Below are positions 51,669 to 59,702 of a DNA stretch of 64,000 bases, piece by piece (position 1 is the stretch's first letter; each line of letters begins with the position of its first letter). Source of the DNA: Tenacibaculum agarivorans (GTDB lineage Bacteria; Bacteroidota; Bacteroidia; Flavobacteriales; Flavobacteriaceae). Made by a program: the position numbers and the translations under genes. The notes beneath the pieces are model-generated. The model saw only the letters and a program-made list of their open reading frames with translations. It made no database searches and had not been told where the DNA came from. The stretch is from the NCBI RefSeq assembly GCF_001936575.1, contig NZ_MSMP01000022.1, positions 1 to 64,000 on the forward strand, read 5' to 3'.

Positions 51669-52742
51669 ATGAAATTCCAATACATTATATTCTTTTTTGC
51701 GCTATTAATATTTTCATGCAAAAAACAAGAATCAAAAAAGATAGCTTCAAATATCAAAACTATCACATCAAACATTCCTTTTGAAAATAGAGCATATACG
51801 GTTACCGCTTCTTCAGAATTAACAGGTAAATCTGATGGTCAATATGCACCTGAAAATGCTTTTGATAATGATATCACTACTGCTTGGGTTGAAGGTAACG
51901 AAGGAGATGGAACAAATGAATGGATTCAAATTACGTTCCTTAAAACACAACTTATAAAGGATATGACTATTCATAACGGATATCAAAAATCTAAAGAGAC
52001 TTATGAAAGGAATAATCGTATGAGCTCATTTACTCTATATATAAATGGAAAGAAAACATTAATTCATTCATTAGATCATGAAATTGAAAAATCTAAAACT
52101 CTACAATTAAATCAATTTGTAAAAACATTAAAGATTCGAGTAAATGATATAGAAAAAGGTAGTCAGTATGCTGACTTATGTATCTCTGATATTGAGTTTA
52201 ATTTTGCAGATTCTACATTCAAAAATTTTATTCAAGATACTATTATACCAAAGCAATCGGATAAAAAAATAGCTTTTCAATTTAAAGAAACTCCAAATCG
52301 TGGGTATGTTCTTGATAAAAATATGTTGTTTAATGATGTACTATTAACTTCAAGTGAAGCACAAAAAGTAGCTCTGTTTGAACATTCTGATTATATAGAT
52401 TTTCATGCTGAAGAAGTATTAAATTCTGATACTTCTTTTCCTTTTCATATGGTTAGAATTTATTTACAAAGCGAATATGATTTTGATACTTACCTTCATT
52501 TTATTCCAAAATATAATCTGGTTACTAACAAAAATATTTTCCATGAATCTGCTGCAAGCAGTGATGGGGGTTTTAGCTATAAAAAAATGAGTTTTGTAGA
52601 CTTGAATAAAGATTCTTATAACGATATTCAATTCACAGGTGGAGATTGTGAATATCCTGATAACTGTAAAGGCTTTAAAAATGAAGTTGTAGGAGTAAGT
52701 AAACGACTACCAAACTATACATATACCATCAACTTCAGATAA
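51669..52742 (+). CDS. Lipoprotein with an F5/8 type C-like (NADase-type glycan-binding) domain
   Basis: A 357-residue lipoprotein. The ATG at 51669 opens a signal peptide ending LLIFSC; an earlier in-frame ATG (51630) is less likely. Residues about 40-180 are a jelly-roll domain like the galactose-binding/F5-8C family: VTASSELTGKSDGQYAPENAFDNDITTAWVEG, then EWIQITFLKTQLIKDMTIHNGY, then FTLYINGKK. From memory the exact pattern DNDxxTAWxEG-N-G-GEWI matches the NADase-type glycan-binding domain. The C-terminal half (about 200-357) is not recognised. Promoter and palindrome lie upstream. Confidence 0.75.
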   Translation: MKFQYIIFFFALLIFSCKKQESKKIASNIKTITSNIPFENRAYTVTASSELTGKSDGQYAPENAFDNDITTAWVEGNEGDGTNEWIQITFLKTQLIKDMTIHNGYQKSKETYERNNRMSSFTLYINGKKTLIHSLDHEIEKSKTLQLNQFVKTLKIRVNDIEKGSQYADLCISDIEFNFADSTFKNFIQDTIIPKQSDKKIAFQFKETPNRGYVLDKNMLFNDVLLTSSEAQKVALFEHSDYIDFHAEEVLNSDTSFPFHMVRIYLQSEYDFDTYLHFIPKYNLVTNKNIFHESAASSDGGFSYKKMSFVDLNKDSYNDIQFTGGDCEYPDNCKGFKNEVVGVSKRLPNYTYTINFR

Positions 52743-52901
52743 TATTTGAAGTTGATGTCTGGAAACATTTTGCTTTTAAACTTTACTTTTTTCTTATAGT
52801 TTTAATAAGTTTGACAAATAAGAGGCTTAAAGAATATAAAACCATTAGGTCTACTCTTATAGTATAATTAAGTTTCTTATTTACGAGCTCTATTGTTAAC
52901 T

Positions 52902-53948
52902 ATGGTAAAAAAAATAACTCCTAAAGCTAATGAAGTATATTTTATAAAAGAATATACACTATTTCATATTTTGGAGGGAAATGGTACTATAGAGGTTGAC
53001 TTTAAAAACTATTTGAACTGGGATGATAAATTAATTTTTCTTGAAAAAGGACAGTATATTAAGTTCTCTTCTGATTCTTTTGTTGTAAGAAAAATTGAAT
53101 TCGACAATGAAATTTTATTCCAGAATCAAGATGTTCGAATTTTATTTAAACATTTAGTCTCTCTTGGATATATTGACTACTTGGAATGTAAAGATTGTCA
53201 GGAGTACTTACAAAATACATTATTTACTTCCCCAAAAGATATCATAGATATTTCAATTAATCAATGGTATTGGCAAAATCCTTTTAATGCTGATAAAAAA
53301 GAGTATCAAATTATTTTTGATATTAAAGAAGTAATCGATCAAGAATTTAAAAATCATCTTTCTGTTCAAGAATTGATTCAAAAGATAAGTAAAAACAATA
53401 ACAACATTAATTATTTACTTAAAAACAAAATTGGAATTACGGTAAAGAAGCTAGAAACTAAAAAACGTTTAATAGAAGATCAAAAACTTATAGCGTTTAC
53501 GGATAGTTCCATCAAACAAATTGCTTATGAACAAGGTTATAAAGATGTTGCTTATTTCAACAAAAACTTCAAAAAGAACACAGGAATTACGCCTAGTGAG
53601 TTCCGTGATCAAATAGGATATCAACTTGATGATCATTTCGAAAATGATCTTTTTAAACTGATTCAAGAATATCATACTTCCGAAAAAAAACTCTCTTTTT
53701 ATGCAGATCAAATGCATATTTCTGAAAAAACATTAGCTCAAAAAGTACGTCAAAAGTTGCATACATCTATGGGACAATTGATACGATATGAAATCATTCG
53801 AACTTCAAAAGAAATGTTACTAGATGGTGAAAAAATTAAAACTGTTGCTTACTTTTTAGGTTTTGATGAGGCTAACCATTTCTCTTCATTTTTTAAACAT
53901 CATACTACACTTACCCCTACACAATTTTTAAAAAAGTACAATAAGTAG
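52902..53948 (+). CDS. AraC-family regulator with two HTH domains
   Basis: A 348-residue regulator. The start is the ATG at 52902 rather than the TTG at 52893. The first 100 residues are cupin-like (YFIKEYTLFHILEGNGTIEVDF, then LIFLEKGQYIKFSSDSF). The region about 145-230 is an AraC-type DNA-binding domain (QELIQKISKNNNNINYLL ... TDSSIKQIAYEQGYKDVAYFNKNFKKNTGITPSEFR), and about 243-348 is a second (LSFYADQMHISEKTLAQKVRQK ... KIKTVAYFLGFDEANHFSSFFKHHTTLTPTQFLKKY). Most AraC regulators have only one such domain. It probably controls the following genes at 54028-55245. Ligand unknown. Confidence 0.88.
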   Translation: MVKKITPKANEVYFIKEYTLFHILEGNGTIEVDFKNYLNWDDKLIFLEKGQYIKFSSDSFVVRKIEFDNEILFQNQDVRILFKHLVSLGYIDYLECKDCQEYLQNTLFTSPKDIIDISINQWYWQNPFNADKKEYQIIFDIKEVIDQEFKNHLSVQELIQKISKNNNNINYLLKNKIGITVKKLETKKRLIEDQKLIAFTDSSIKQIAYEQGYKDVAYFNKNFKKNTGITPSEFRDQIGYQLDDHFENDLFKLIQEYHTSEKKLSFYADQMHISEKTLAQKVRQKLHTSMGQLIRYEIIRTSKEMLLDGEKIKTVAYFLGFDEANHFSSFFKHHTTLTPTQFLKKYNK

Positions 53949-54027
53949 CTCCTTTTTTGTACCCTCTACCTTTTCCTTCTGATTGATCTTTGTATCAGAA
54001 TTACAAACCTATTTAATTTTTTTTAAA

Positions 54028-54381
54028 ATGAATATTAAAGATCAAGTACAACGTATGGATAATATGGTATCTCAAGGAGATATTGTAAACGCAGTGAAAA
54101 CTTTTTTTGCAGAAAATGCTACTACTTCGGATTATGAAAACTCAACTACAAATACTAAAAATGAAATGGTTGAAAAAATGGAAGGCTTTTTAGGTGCAAT
54201 TGCAAATGTTAATGGTATAACACATCACCAAACTATAGTTGATGGTCAAAATTCTGTCTCAGAATTCACTTTTGATTTCAATATGAAAGATGGTTCAAAA
54301 ATTTACTGGCATGAAATTATTCAACGTCAGTGGAATGATCAAGGTCAAGTTATCAAAGAAGAATATTTCAATGCAAATTAA
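54028..54381 (+). CDS. SnoaL-like domain protein
   Basis: A 117-residue protein of the NTF2/SnoaL-like alpha+beta-cone fold. The start is the ATG at 54028. It begins with helices (VQRMDNMVSQGDIVNAVKTFFAENATTSDYENS), then sheets (NVNGITHHQTIVDGQNSVSEFTFDFNMKDGSKIYWHEIIQRQW), which is the usual NTF2-like order. These are dimeric with a hydrophobic cavity and act as enzymes or carriers; no catalytic Asp-His pair can be named here. First of three genes downstream of the AraC regulator; 13 bases precede the next. Confidence 0.85.
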   Translation: MNIKDQVQRMDNMVSQGDIVNAVKTFFAENATTSDYENSTTNTKNEMVEKMEGFLGAIANVNGITHHQTIVDGQNSVSEFTFDFNMKDGSKIYWHEIIQRQWNDQGQVIKEEYFNAN

Positions 54382-54393
54382 AAATTAATTATT

Positions 54394-54747
54394 ATGAAAT
54401 TTGTTACTAAAAGAATTCACGCATTTTTAGATTACCCAGTTGCTATAGCACTAATAGCATTACCCTTTCTATTCGGATTAGGACAAACCAATAATCTTGC
54501 TTTATGGATTTCAGTACTCACAGGTATTGCAGCTTTTATTTTAACTGTTCTAACAGATCATCATTTAGGCATTATTAAAATAGTATCCTATAAACTTCAT
54601 TTAACTGTTGACTTTATTGTAGGACTCACATTTGTATTAGTTCCTTTTCTTCTTTCTTTTAAAGGCATTGACGCCTACTATTACTGGATTAATGGAGTCA
54701 CTGTACTTTTAGTTGTAAGCGCTCACAAACCACAAACAAGTATTTAA
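54394..54747 (+). CDS. Four-helix membrane protein (SPW-repeat-like)
   Basis: A 117-residue membrane protein with four predicted helices (about 14-30, 37-54, 73-89, 94-110). HAFLDYPVAIALIALPFLFG near the N-terminus and WISVLTGIAAFILTVLTDHH and HLTVDFIVGLTFVLVPFLLSF resemble the SPW-repeat type of small membrane proteins, in which each helix pair follows a similar pattern. Second gene of the three downstream of the AraC regulator. Function unknown. Confidence 0.7.
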   Translation: MKFVTKRIHAFLDYPVAIALIALPFLFGLGQTNNLALWISVLTGIAAFILTVLTDHHLGIIKIVSYKLHLTVDFIVGLTFVLVPFLLSFKGIDAYYYWINGVTVLLVVSAHKPQTSI

Positions 54748-54774
54748 TAACTCAAATTATAAACTACAAACATC

Positions 54775-55245
54775 ATGAAAATTTTAAAATCGTTAACAAT
54801 TATTGCTCTTTTTTTAGTGAGTATGTCAACATTTAGCCAAGATAAAAAGGCTAACAATATCGATAATAGTAATATCGCGCTTCAAGGCTATAGCCCTGTC
54901 TCTTATCTCGATTTAAATTTAGCACAAAGAGGCAATAAAAATTATAAATCTACTCATGAAGGTGTTGTATACTATTTCACCTCTACTGAACAAAAAGCTA
55001 GTTTTGATAAAAATCCTAAAAAGTATTTACCACAGTATGGAGGATACTGCGCATTTGGTACTTATGCAGGAGCTAAGTTTAGAGTTGATCCAAACAAATT
55101 CTTAGTACACAATGGCAAATATTACCTTTTTCTTAATAACGTAGAATTAGATGCTAAACAACTATGGTTAAAAGAAAACAATAATAAAAAGTTGGTAAAA
55201 GTTGCCAATACCAATTGGAAAAAGCTAAAAAACACTTACAATTAA
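54775..55245 (+). CDS. YHS domain secreted protein
   Basis: A 156-residue protein: signal peptide (MKILKSLTIIALFLVSMSTFSQ), then a YHS domain (about 35-105): IALQGYSPVSYLDLNLAQRGNKNYKSTHEGVVYYFTSTEQKASFDKNPKKYLPQYGGYCAFG. The typical YHS motif is Y-H-S replaced here by GYSPVSY; a Cys in GYCAFGTY may be a metal ligand. The end (about 110-156) is basic. YHS domains occur in metal-handling proteins and toluene monooxygenases. Third in the AraC-linked run; a terminator follows. Confidence 0.88.
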   Translation: MKILKSLTIIALFLVSMSTFSQDKKANNIDNSNIALQGYSPVSYLDLNLAQRGNKNYKSTHEGVVYYFTSTEQKASFDKNPKKYLPQYGGYCAFGTYAGAKFRVDPNKFLVHNGKYYLFLNNVELDAKQLWLKENNNKKLVKVANTNWKKLKNTYN

Positions 55246-55266
55246 GTTAATTAATGCTCCAATTCA

Positions 55267-55322
55267 AAAAGAGGTTTAAAAGATGTCTTCTCAGATGATA
55301 TTTTTTAGACCTCTTCTTTTTA
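55267..55322 (+). terminator. Terminator of the SnoaL/SPW/YHS unit
   Basis: AAAAGAGGT with ACCTCTT and adjacent A/T pairs form a stem around a long loop, ending in TTTTT, 20 bases past the stop at 55245. Confidence 0.65.
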
Positions 55323-55417
55323 GTCATTTTTTTTTAAAACTATGTCATAAAAGTAATACTGCAGGTTGTTAGTATTTTTTACATTTAAAGCGAACCAAAT
55401 TACTAACTATACATCAT

Positions 55418-58015
55418 ATGCGATTATTTCAATATTCGTTGTTATGCATTCTCATGTTTTCTTCTTTCTGGGCATGCAAAGATTCAACTGTACACCAAAT
55501 GGAAATTACTAATAACTGGAGTTTTAAAAAAGTGCAAGATTCTACTTGGAAACCTGCTACAGTTCCTGGAACAGTACATACAGATTTATTGGCCATTAAA
55601 GAAATTGAAAATCCTTTTTACAGATTAAATGAACATGATGTTCAGTGGATTGATAAAAGTGATTGGGAATACAAAACTAATTTTAACATCTCCAATGACG
55701 TATTTGATAGAGAAAATATTGATTTACTTTTTGATGGAATTGACACCTATGGTAAAATTTACCTCAATGATAAAGAGATCTTAGTTACAGACAATATGTT
55801 CCGTGAATATGAAGTCAATGTAAAACCTTTTGTCAATAAAGGAGAAAATGAATTAAGGATTGTATTAGAATCTCCTATCAAAAAAGGAATTGAGAAATAT
55901 GATGCTATTGACTATCAAATTACAGTTTCAGATAATGATCTTGCTAAAATAGGACAAGTTGAAGGTGAAAAAAAAGTCAGTATTTTTTCTAGAAAGGCTG
56001 GTTATCATTTTGGATGGGACTGGGGTCCTCGCCTAGTTACCTCTGGAATATGGAGGTCTGTTAAACTAAAGAGCTGGAATACTTTTAAAATTGAAGATGC
56101 CTTTATCCGTCAAAAAAGTATTGAAGAAAAAGCAAACTTAACTGCACAATTGGAAATTAACTGTACACAATCTGTTGAAAACGCTACCATTGAAATTTAT
56201 GTTGGTGAGCAGCTTGTAAAAACGGAAAACAAAGTATTAACTACTGGAGAGAATCAAATTCAAATTCCTTTTGAAATTGAAAATCCAGTTTTATGGTGGC
56301 CTAACGGTATGGGAGATCAACATTTATATAATGTATCTGTAAAAGTAAAAGGTAAAAAGCATATAGATACTATACAGCATAGAATTGGACTACGTACTGT
56401 AGAATTAGTTACAGAAAAAGATTCTATAGGAAGTTCTTTTTATTTTAAAGTCAATGGATATCCTACTTTTATGAAAGGAGCTAATTATATTCCTCAAGAT
56501 ATTTTCCTGCCGAGAGTTAAACAATCAAACTACGAACATATTTTAAATTCTGCCAAAGAAGCCAATATGAATATGATCAGAGTTTGGGGTGGTGGTGTTT
56601 ATGAAAGTAAAGAATTTTACGATTTATGTGATGAAAAAGGATTGTTAGTTTGGCAAGATTTTATGTTTGCTTGCGCCATGTATCCTGGAGATAAAGATTA
56701 TTTAGAAAGTGTGAAACAGGAAGCTATAGACAATGTAAAACGATTACGAAATCATACCTCTATTGCTTTATGGTGTGGAAACAACGAAGTTTTATCTGCT
56801 TGGGAGCGTTGGGGATGGAAACAACAAGTAACAGAAAAACAGTCTGAAAAAGCTGCTAATACTATTTGGAAAGCTTATACTGATATATTCCATAAAGTGC
56901 TACCTGAAGTAGTTAATGAATATGATTCAGACCGAAAATACTGGGCTTCTTCTCCAAGTAGTGAATTGGGTGTTCCAGAATCACATACCGATGGAGATGC
57001 TCATTATTGGGGTGTTTGGTGGGGAAAAGAACCATTTGAAAATTACAATGTGAAAATTCCACGATTCATGTCTGAGTTTGGTTTTCAATCTTTTCCAGAT
57101 ATATCAACCGTTAATAAGTATGCTACTGTAGAAGATCATGATATTTTTTCTGAAGTAATGAAATCGCATCAACGCTCTAGTATTGGTAATGGTACTATTG
57201 AAGAGTACATGTTAAGACATTATAAAAAACCTAAGGACTTTGAAAGTTTCTTGTATGTAAGCCATTTATTGCAAGCCTATGGAATCACTACTGGTATAGA
57301 AGCACATCGAAAAAATAGGTATCGCTGCATGGGATCGTTATACTGGCAAATTAACGATTGTTGGCCAGTGGCATCTTGGTCTAGTATCGATTATTATGGA
57401 AAGTGGAAAGCGTTACATTATGGAGTAAAAAAATCATTTAAGAAAACTATCATTTCTTTTGACAAGAAAGAGGATCAAATTAAGTTGTACGTAGCAACAG
57501 ATGCGCTCAAAAATGAAAATGCAAAACTTACAATTAGCTTATTAGATTTTGAAGGTAAAGAGCTACAAAAATGGAATAAAGACATTACTATTGAAGCTAA
57601 TCAATCTAAGTTATATACTACATTGTCACAAAAAGAACTTGATGTACATAAAAATCAATTCAATAATTCATTTTTGAAGGCTACATTAGAAAGTAATGGA
57701 CAAATAATCGATGAAAAATTACATTTCTTACTTCCTTTTAAAGAATTAATATTACCTAATCCTGAGTTGACCTATGATATTACAGAAAATGAAAGTCAAT
57801 TCATTATTAAACTAAATAGTAAAAATTTAGCTATCGGTGTTTATGCTTCTGGAGATTTTGATGCTAATTTCTCTGATAATTATTTTACCATGACACCAAA
57901 CTCTGAAAAGACTATTTATCTTTCTAAAGAAAAGGTTACTACAATCAAAGATTTAAAAGATAAACTGAAAATTATAAGTTTAGTAGATAGTTATAATTCA
58001 GATGACAGTATTTAA
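55418..58015 (+). CDS. Glycoside hydrolase family 2 beta-mannosidase, lipoprotein
   Basis: An 865-residue GH2 enzyme (lipobox SFWAC, Cys20). The N-terminal sugar-binding domain reads WSFKKVQDSTWKPATVPGTVHTDLL, typical of beta-mannosidases, followed by the Ig-like domain and the TIM barrel. The acid/base is E457 in WCGNNEV and the nucleophile E553 in MSEFGFQ, with the WGGGVYE and QINDCWPVASWSSIDYYG motifs also typical. The tail (about 690-865) is an Ig-like domain. It removes beta-mannose residues from mannans or N-glycan-like chains, anchored in the periplasm or on the surface. Single gene; its stop overlaps the convergent YhhN gene by four bases. Confidence 0.95.
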   Translation: MRLFQYSLLCILMFSSFWACKDSTVHQMEITNNWSFKKVQDSTWKPATVPGTVHTDLLAIKEIENPFYRLNEHDVQWIDKSDWEYKTNFNISNDVFDRENIDLLFDGIDTYGKIYLNDKEILVTDNMFREYEVNVKPFVNKGENELRIVLESPIKKGIEKYDAIDYQITVSDNDLAKIGQVEGEKKVSIFSRKAGYHFGWDWGPRLVTSGIWRSVKLKSWNTFKIEDAFIRQKSIEEKANLTAQLEINCTQSVENATIEIYVGEQLVKTENKVLTTGENQIQIPFEIENPVLWWPNGMGDQHLYNVSVKVKGKKHIDTIQHRIGLRTVELVTEKDSIGSSFYFKVNGYPTFMKGANYIPQDIFLPRVKQSNYEHILNSAKEANMNMIRVWGGGVYESKEFYDLCDEKGLLVWQDFMFACAMYPGDKDYLESVKQEAIDNVKRLRNHTSIALWCGNNEVLSAWERWGWKQQVTEKQSEKAANTIWKAYTDIFHKVLPEVVNEYDSDRKYWASSPSSELGVPESHTDGDAHYWGVWWGKEPFENYNVKIPRFMSEFGFQSFPDISTVNKYATVEDHDIFSEVMKSHQRSSIGNGTIEEYMLRHYKKPKDFESFLYVSHLLQAYGITTGIEAHRKNRYRCMGSLYWQINDCWPVASWSSIDYYGKWKALHYGVKKSFKKTIISFDKKEDQIKLYVATDALKNENAKLTISLLDFEGKELQKWNKDITIEANQSKLYTTLSQKELDVHKNQFNNSFLKATLESNGQIIDEKLHFLLPFKELILPNPELTYDITENESQFIIKLNSKNLAIGVYASGDFDANFSDNYFTMTPNSEKTIYLSKEKVTTIKDLKDKLKIISLVDSYNSDDSI

Positions 58016-58650
58016 ACTAAAATATATTGTATAGACATACATATTATAAATATTGATATCCAATATGTTGATAAAATAAGTATTTCTGCTGTTTTAAATT
58101 CTTTTATAAACTTATCATAAGCGATAATAGCATCAGAAAAAGTAAATAAAACAGATCCAAAACCTAACATATAAAAAACAAGCCTATTCTCTACAAAGGA
58201 TAGGCTTATTGCTTGCCAATTCATAATAATAATGGCTAAAAAATATAACGCTACTGGAATAGCGAGTTCTTTTAAAGAAGGATATAAAAATCTATAGTAT
58301 ACAATGCCCATACTTAATAGCATAACAAGTATTATTATCTCTTTATATTGAAACCCAAATAAGGAGGTAAATGCATATGTAAAAATAATATGTGCTAGTA
58401 AAAACGCACCTAAACCATAGACAAACCATTCTTTTTTAAGTAATAAAATATCCCCTAAAAGAGAGAAAAATAATCCAATACTTACAATCCATCCATAGAT
58501 TGCTCCTGTATTTACATACAATGAAAGGATAATAATTAAGATGGTAGTTAATGGTTTGAATACATTAAAAAGAGGACTATTTTGTTGTCGAAAATAGATA
58601 GCTAGTATAGCTGAAATACTAATGACTATTGAAAAAACAGTAATTATCAT
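58012..58650 (-). CDS. YhhN family membrane protein (lysoplasmalogenase-like)
   Basis: A 212-residue membrane protein with seven or eight helices, related to YhhN/TMEM86 lysoplasmalogenases, which cleave the vinyl-ether bond of lysoplasmalogens. Recognisable segments: SIGLFFSLLGDILLL (about 56-70, with the conserved Asp), YGLGAFLLAHIIFTYAF (about 78-94) and FGSVLFTFSDAIIAYDKF (about 164-181, second conserved Asp). These two Asp-containing segments are the family's active-site helices. Its 3' end overlaps the beta-mannosidase gene by four bases, so the two are convergent without a terminator between. Confidence 0.88.
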   Translation of the reverse strand: MIITVFSIVISISAILAIYFRQQNSPLFNVFKPLTTILIIILSLYVNTGAIYGWIVSIGLFFSLLGDILLLKKEWFVYGLGAFLLAHIIFTYAFTSLFGFQYKEIIILVMLLSMGIVYYRFLYPSLKELAIPVALYFLAIIIMNWQAISLSFVENRLVFYMLGFGSVLFTFSDAIIAYDKFIKEFKTAEILILSTYWISIFIICMSIQYILV

Positions 58651-58758
58651 AATAATTATAAGGAGTATTTTAAAATATTGGTCTGCAATGACCTAAATTT
58701 ATTCTATATCTTACAACAAGATACTATTTTATTTTGTGAACTAAATTTAGATTTTCAG

Positions 58759-59226
58759 ATGGAAGAAATTCAAGAATTTATAAAAACGGTAACTCCTATA
58801 ATTGCTACTGTTGTTGCTATTTTTGGAATTATTAAATATTTCGATAGTAAACGACAAGAATTTAAGAAGAGAATCTGGGAAGAGCGAAAATCTTTATATT
58901 ATGAAATAACAAATTATACTTCAAAGATTGCAATCGCTAATACCATTGATATTATACATGACGAATTGAAAGGTTTCTGGTCTATGTACTATGGTAGATT
59001 ATCTATTATTGAAGATGCTAATGTATATGTGGCAATGATAAACTATGGTGAAGAATTAAAAAAAGTTGAGCATGATAAATTAATCCCTTCTCAATCTAAT
59101 TTGAAGAATCTGTCTTTTAAACTGGCTATAGCCTGTAGAGTCTCATTACAGAATACATGGGAACCTGTGAAATTAGAAAACCTAGGGAAACTTCATAAGA
59201 CTCAAAAGAATCAAAAAAACTCATAA
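58759..59226 (+). CDS. Hypothetical single-pass membrane protein
   Basis: A 155-residue protein. I use the ATG at 58759 (MEEIQEFIKTVTPIIATVVAIFGIIKYF); upstream codons are not initiator-like, and the next promoter-like region is AT-rich. One membrane helix (about residues 10-28) is followed by a charged cytosolic part rich in Lys, Glu and Tyr with RQEFKKRIWEERKSLYYEITNYTSKIA and a Trp/Tyr patch (GFWSMYYGRLSI). It may be an anchored coiled coil. No family is recognised. The 3' stem AAGCAT ... ATGCTT at 59241-59266 probably ends the transcript. Confidence 0.6.
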   Translation: MEEIQEFIKTVTPIIATVVAIFGIIKYFDSKRQEFKKRIWEERKSLYYEITNYTSKIAIANTIDIIHDELKGFWSMYYGRLSIIEDANVYVAMINYGEELKKVEHDKLIPSQSNLKNLSFKLAIACRVSLQNTWEPVKLENLGKLHKTQKNQKNS

Positions 59227-59396
59227 CTCCTAAAAAAGAAAAGCATCCTTTGATTAAAGAATGCTTCGTAGTTTCCCGTTTTTATTTAAATAGTACATAC
59301 TGTATCTACTTATACATATCATTCCCACAAATATGAATAATCTACAGTAAGAAAATTTAATGTTCCCTTCCTATTGTATTATTATAACTTTAAAAA
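59227..59396. other. Intergenic region with a hairpin
   Basis: It contains the AAGCAT-c-CTTT-gatt-AAAG-a-ATGCTT stem at 59241-59266, 14 bases past the stop at 59226. Nothing else is recognised. Confidence 0.5.
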
Positions 59397-59570
59397 TTAG
59401 GCCAATCTTTCAATGCCTATAATCATCATTTTATATCCGTTATATGCTTTTTCTAATCGAACTCTAGAAAACCAATGAATTTTACCTTTATAAAAAATAG
59501 GTAGCATTAAAAATTTTTCTTTTGTTTTTCGAACTCTGTGATTCTTCTTTTTACTTTTAATAGTGAACAT
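59397..59570 (-). CDS. Possible 57-residue basic small protein
   Basis: An open frame of 57 codons that begins with ATG (59570) and ends in TAA. It starts MFTIKSKKKNHRVRKTKEKF and continues LMLPIFYKGKIHWFSRVRLE, then KAYNGYKMMIIGIERLA. The first 20 residues are strongly basic (about half Lys/Arg), the rest is mixed. It sits between a hypothetical gene and the TPR-HTH regulator with more than 130 bases on each side. It could be a DNA- or RNA-binding mini-protein or a chance frame; nothing but size, composition and balanced codons supports it. Confidence 0.4.
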   Translation of the reverse strand: MFTIKSKKKNHRVRKTKEKFLMLPIFYKGKIHWFSRVRLEKAYNGYKMMIIGIERLA

Positions 59571-59702
59571 ATATGCTGTTTTTATATGAATTTAAGTGAT
59601 AATGTATGTAACAAAGTAACTCAATATTACTTTAAATGTTTAAAAATTGACCCGGACAAAAAACAGACAAAATAAAAGTCTGATTTTAACACCTTAACAA
59701 CA

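Noticed and set aside
58678..58758. N-terminal extension of the single-pass membrane protein
   Set aside because: It would place residues ahead of the membrane helix without family support, and it starts with TTG in an AT-rich leader; the ATG at 58759 gives a natural membrane helix.
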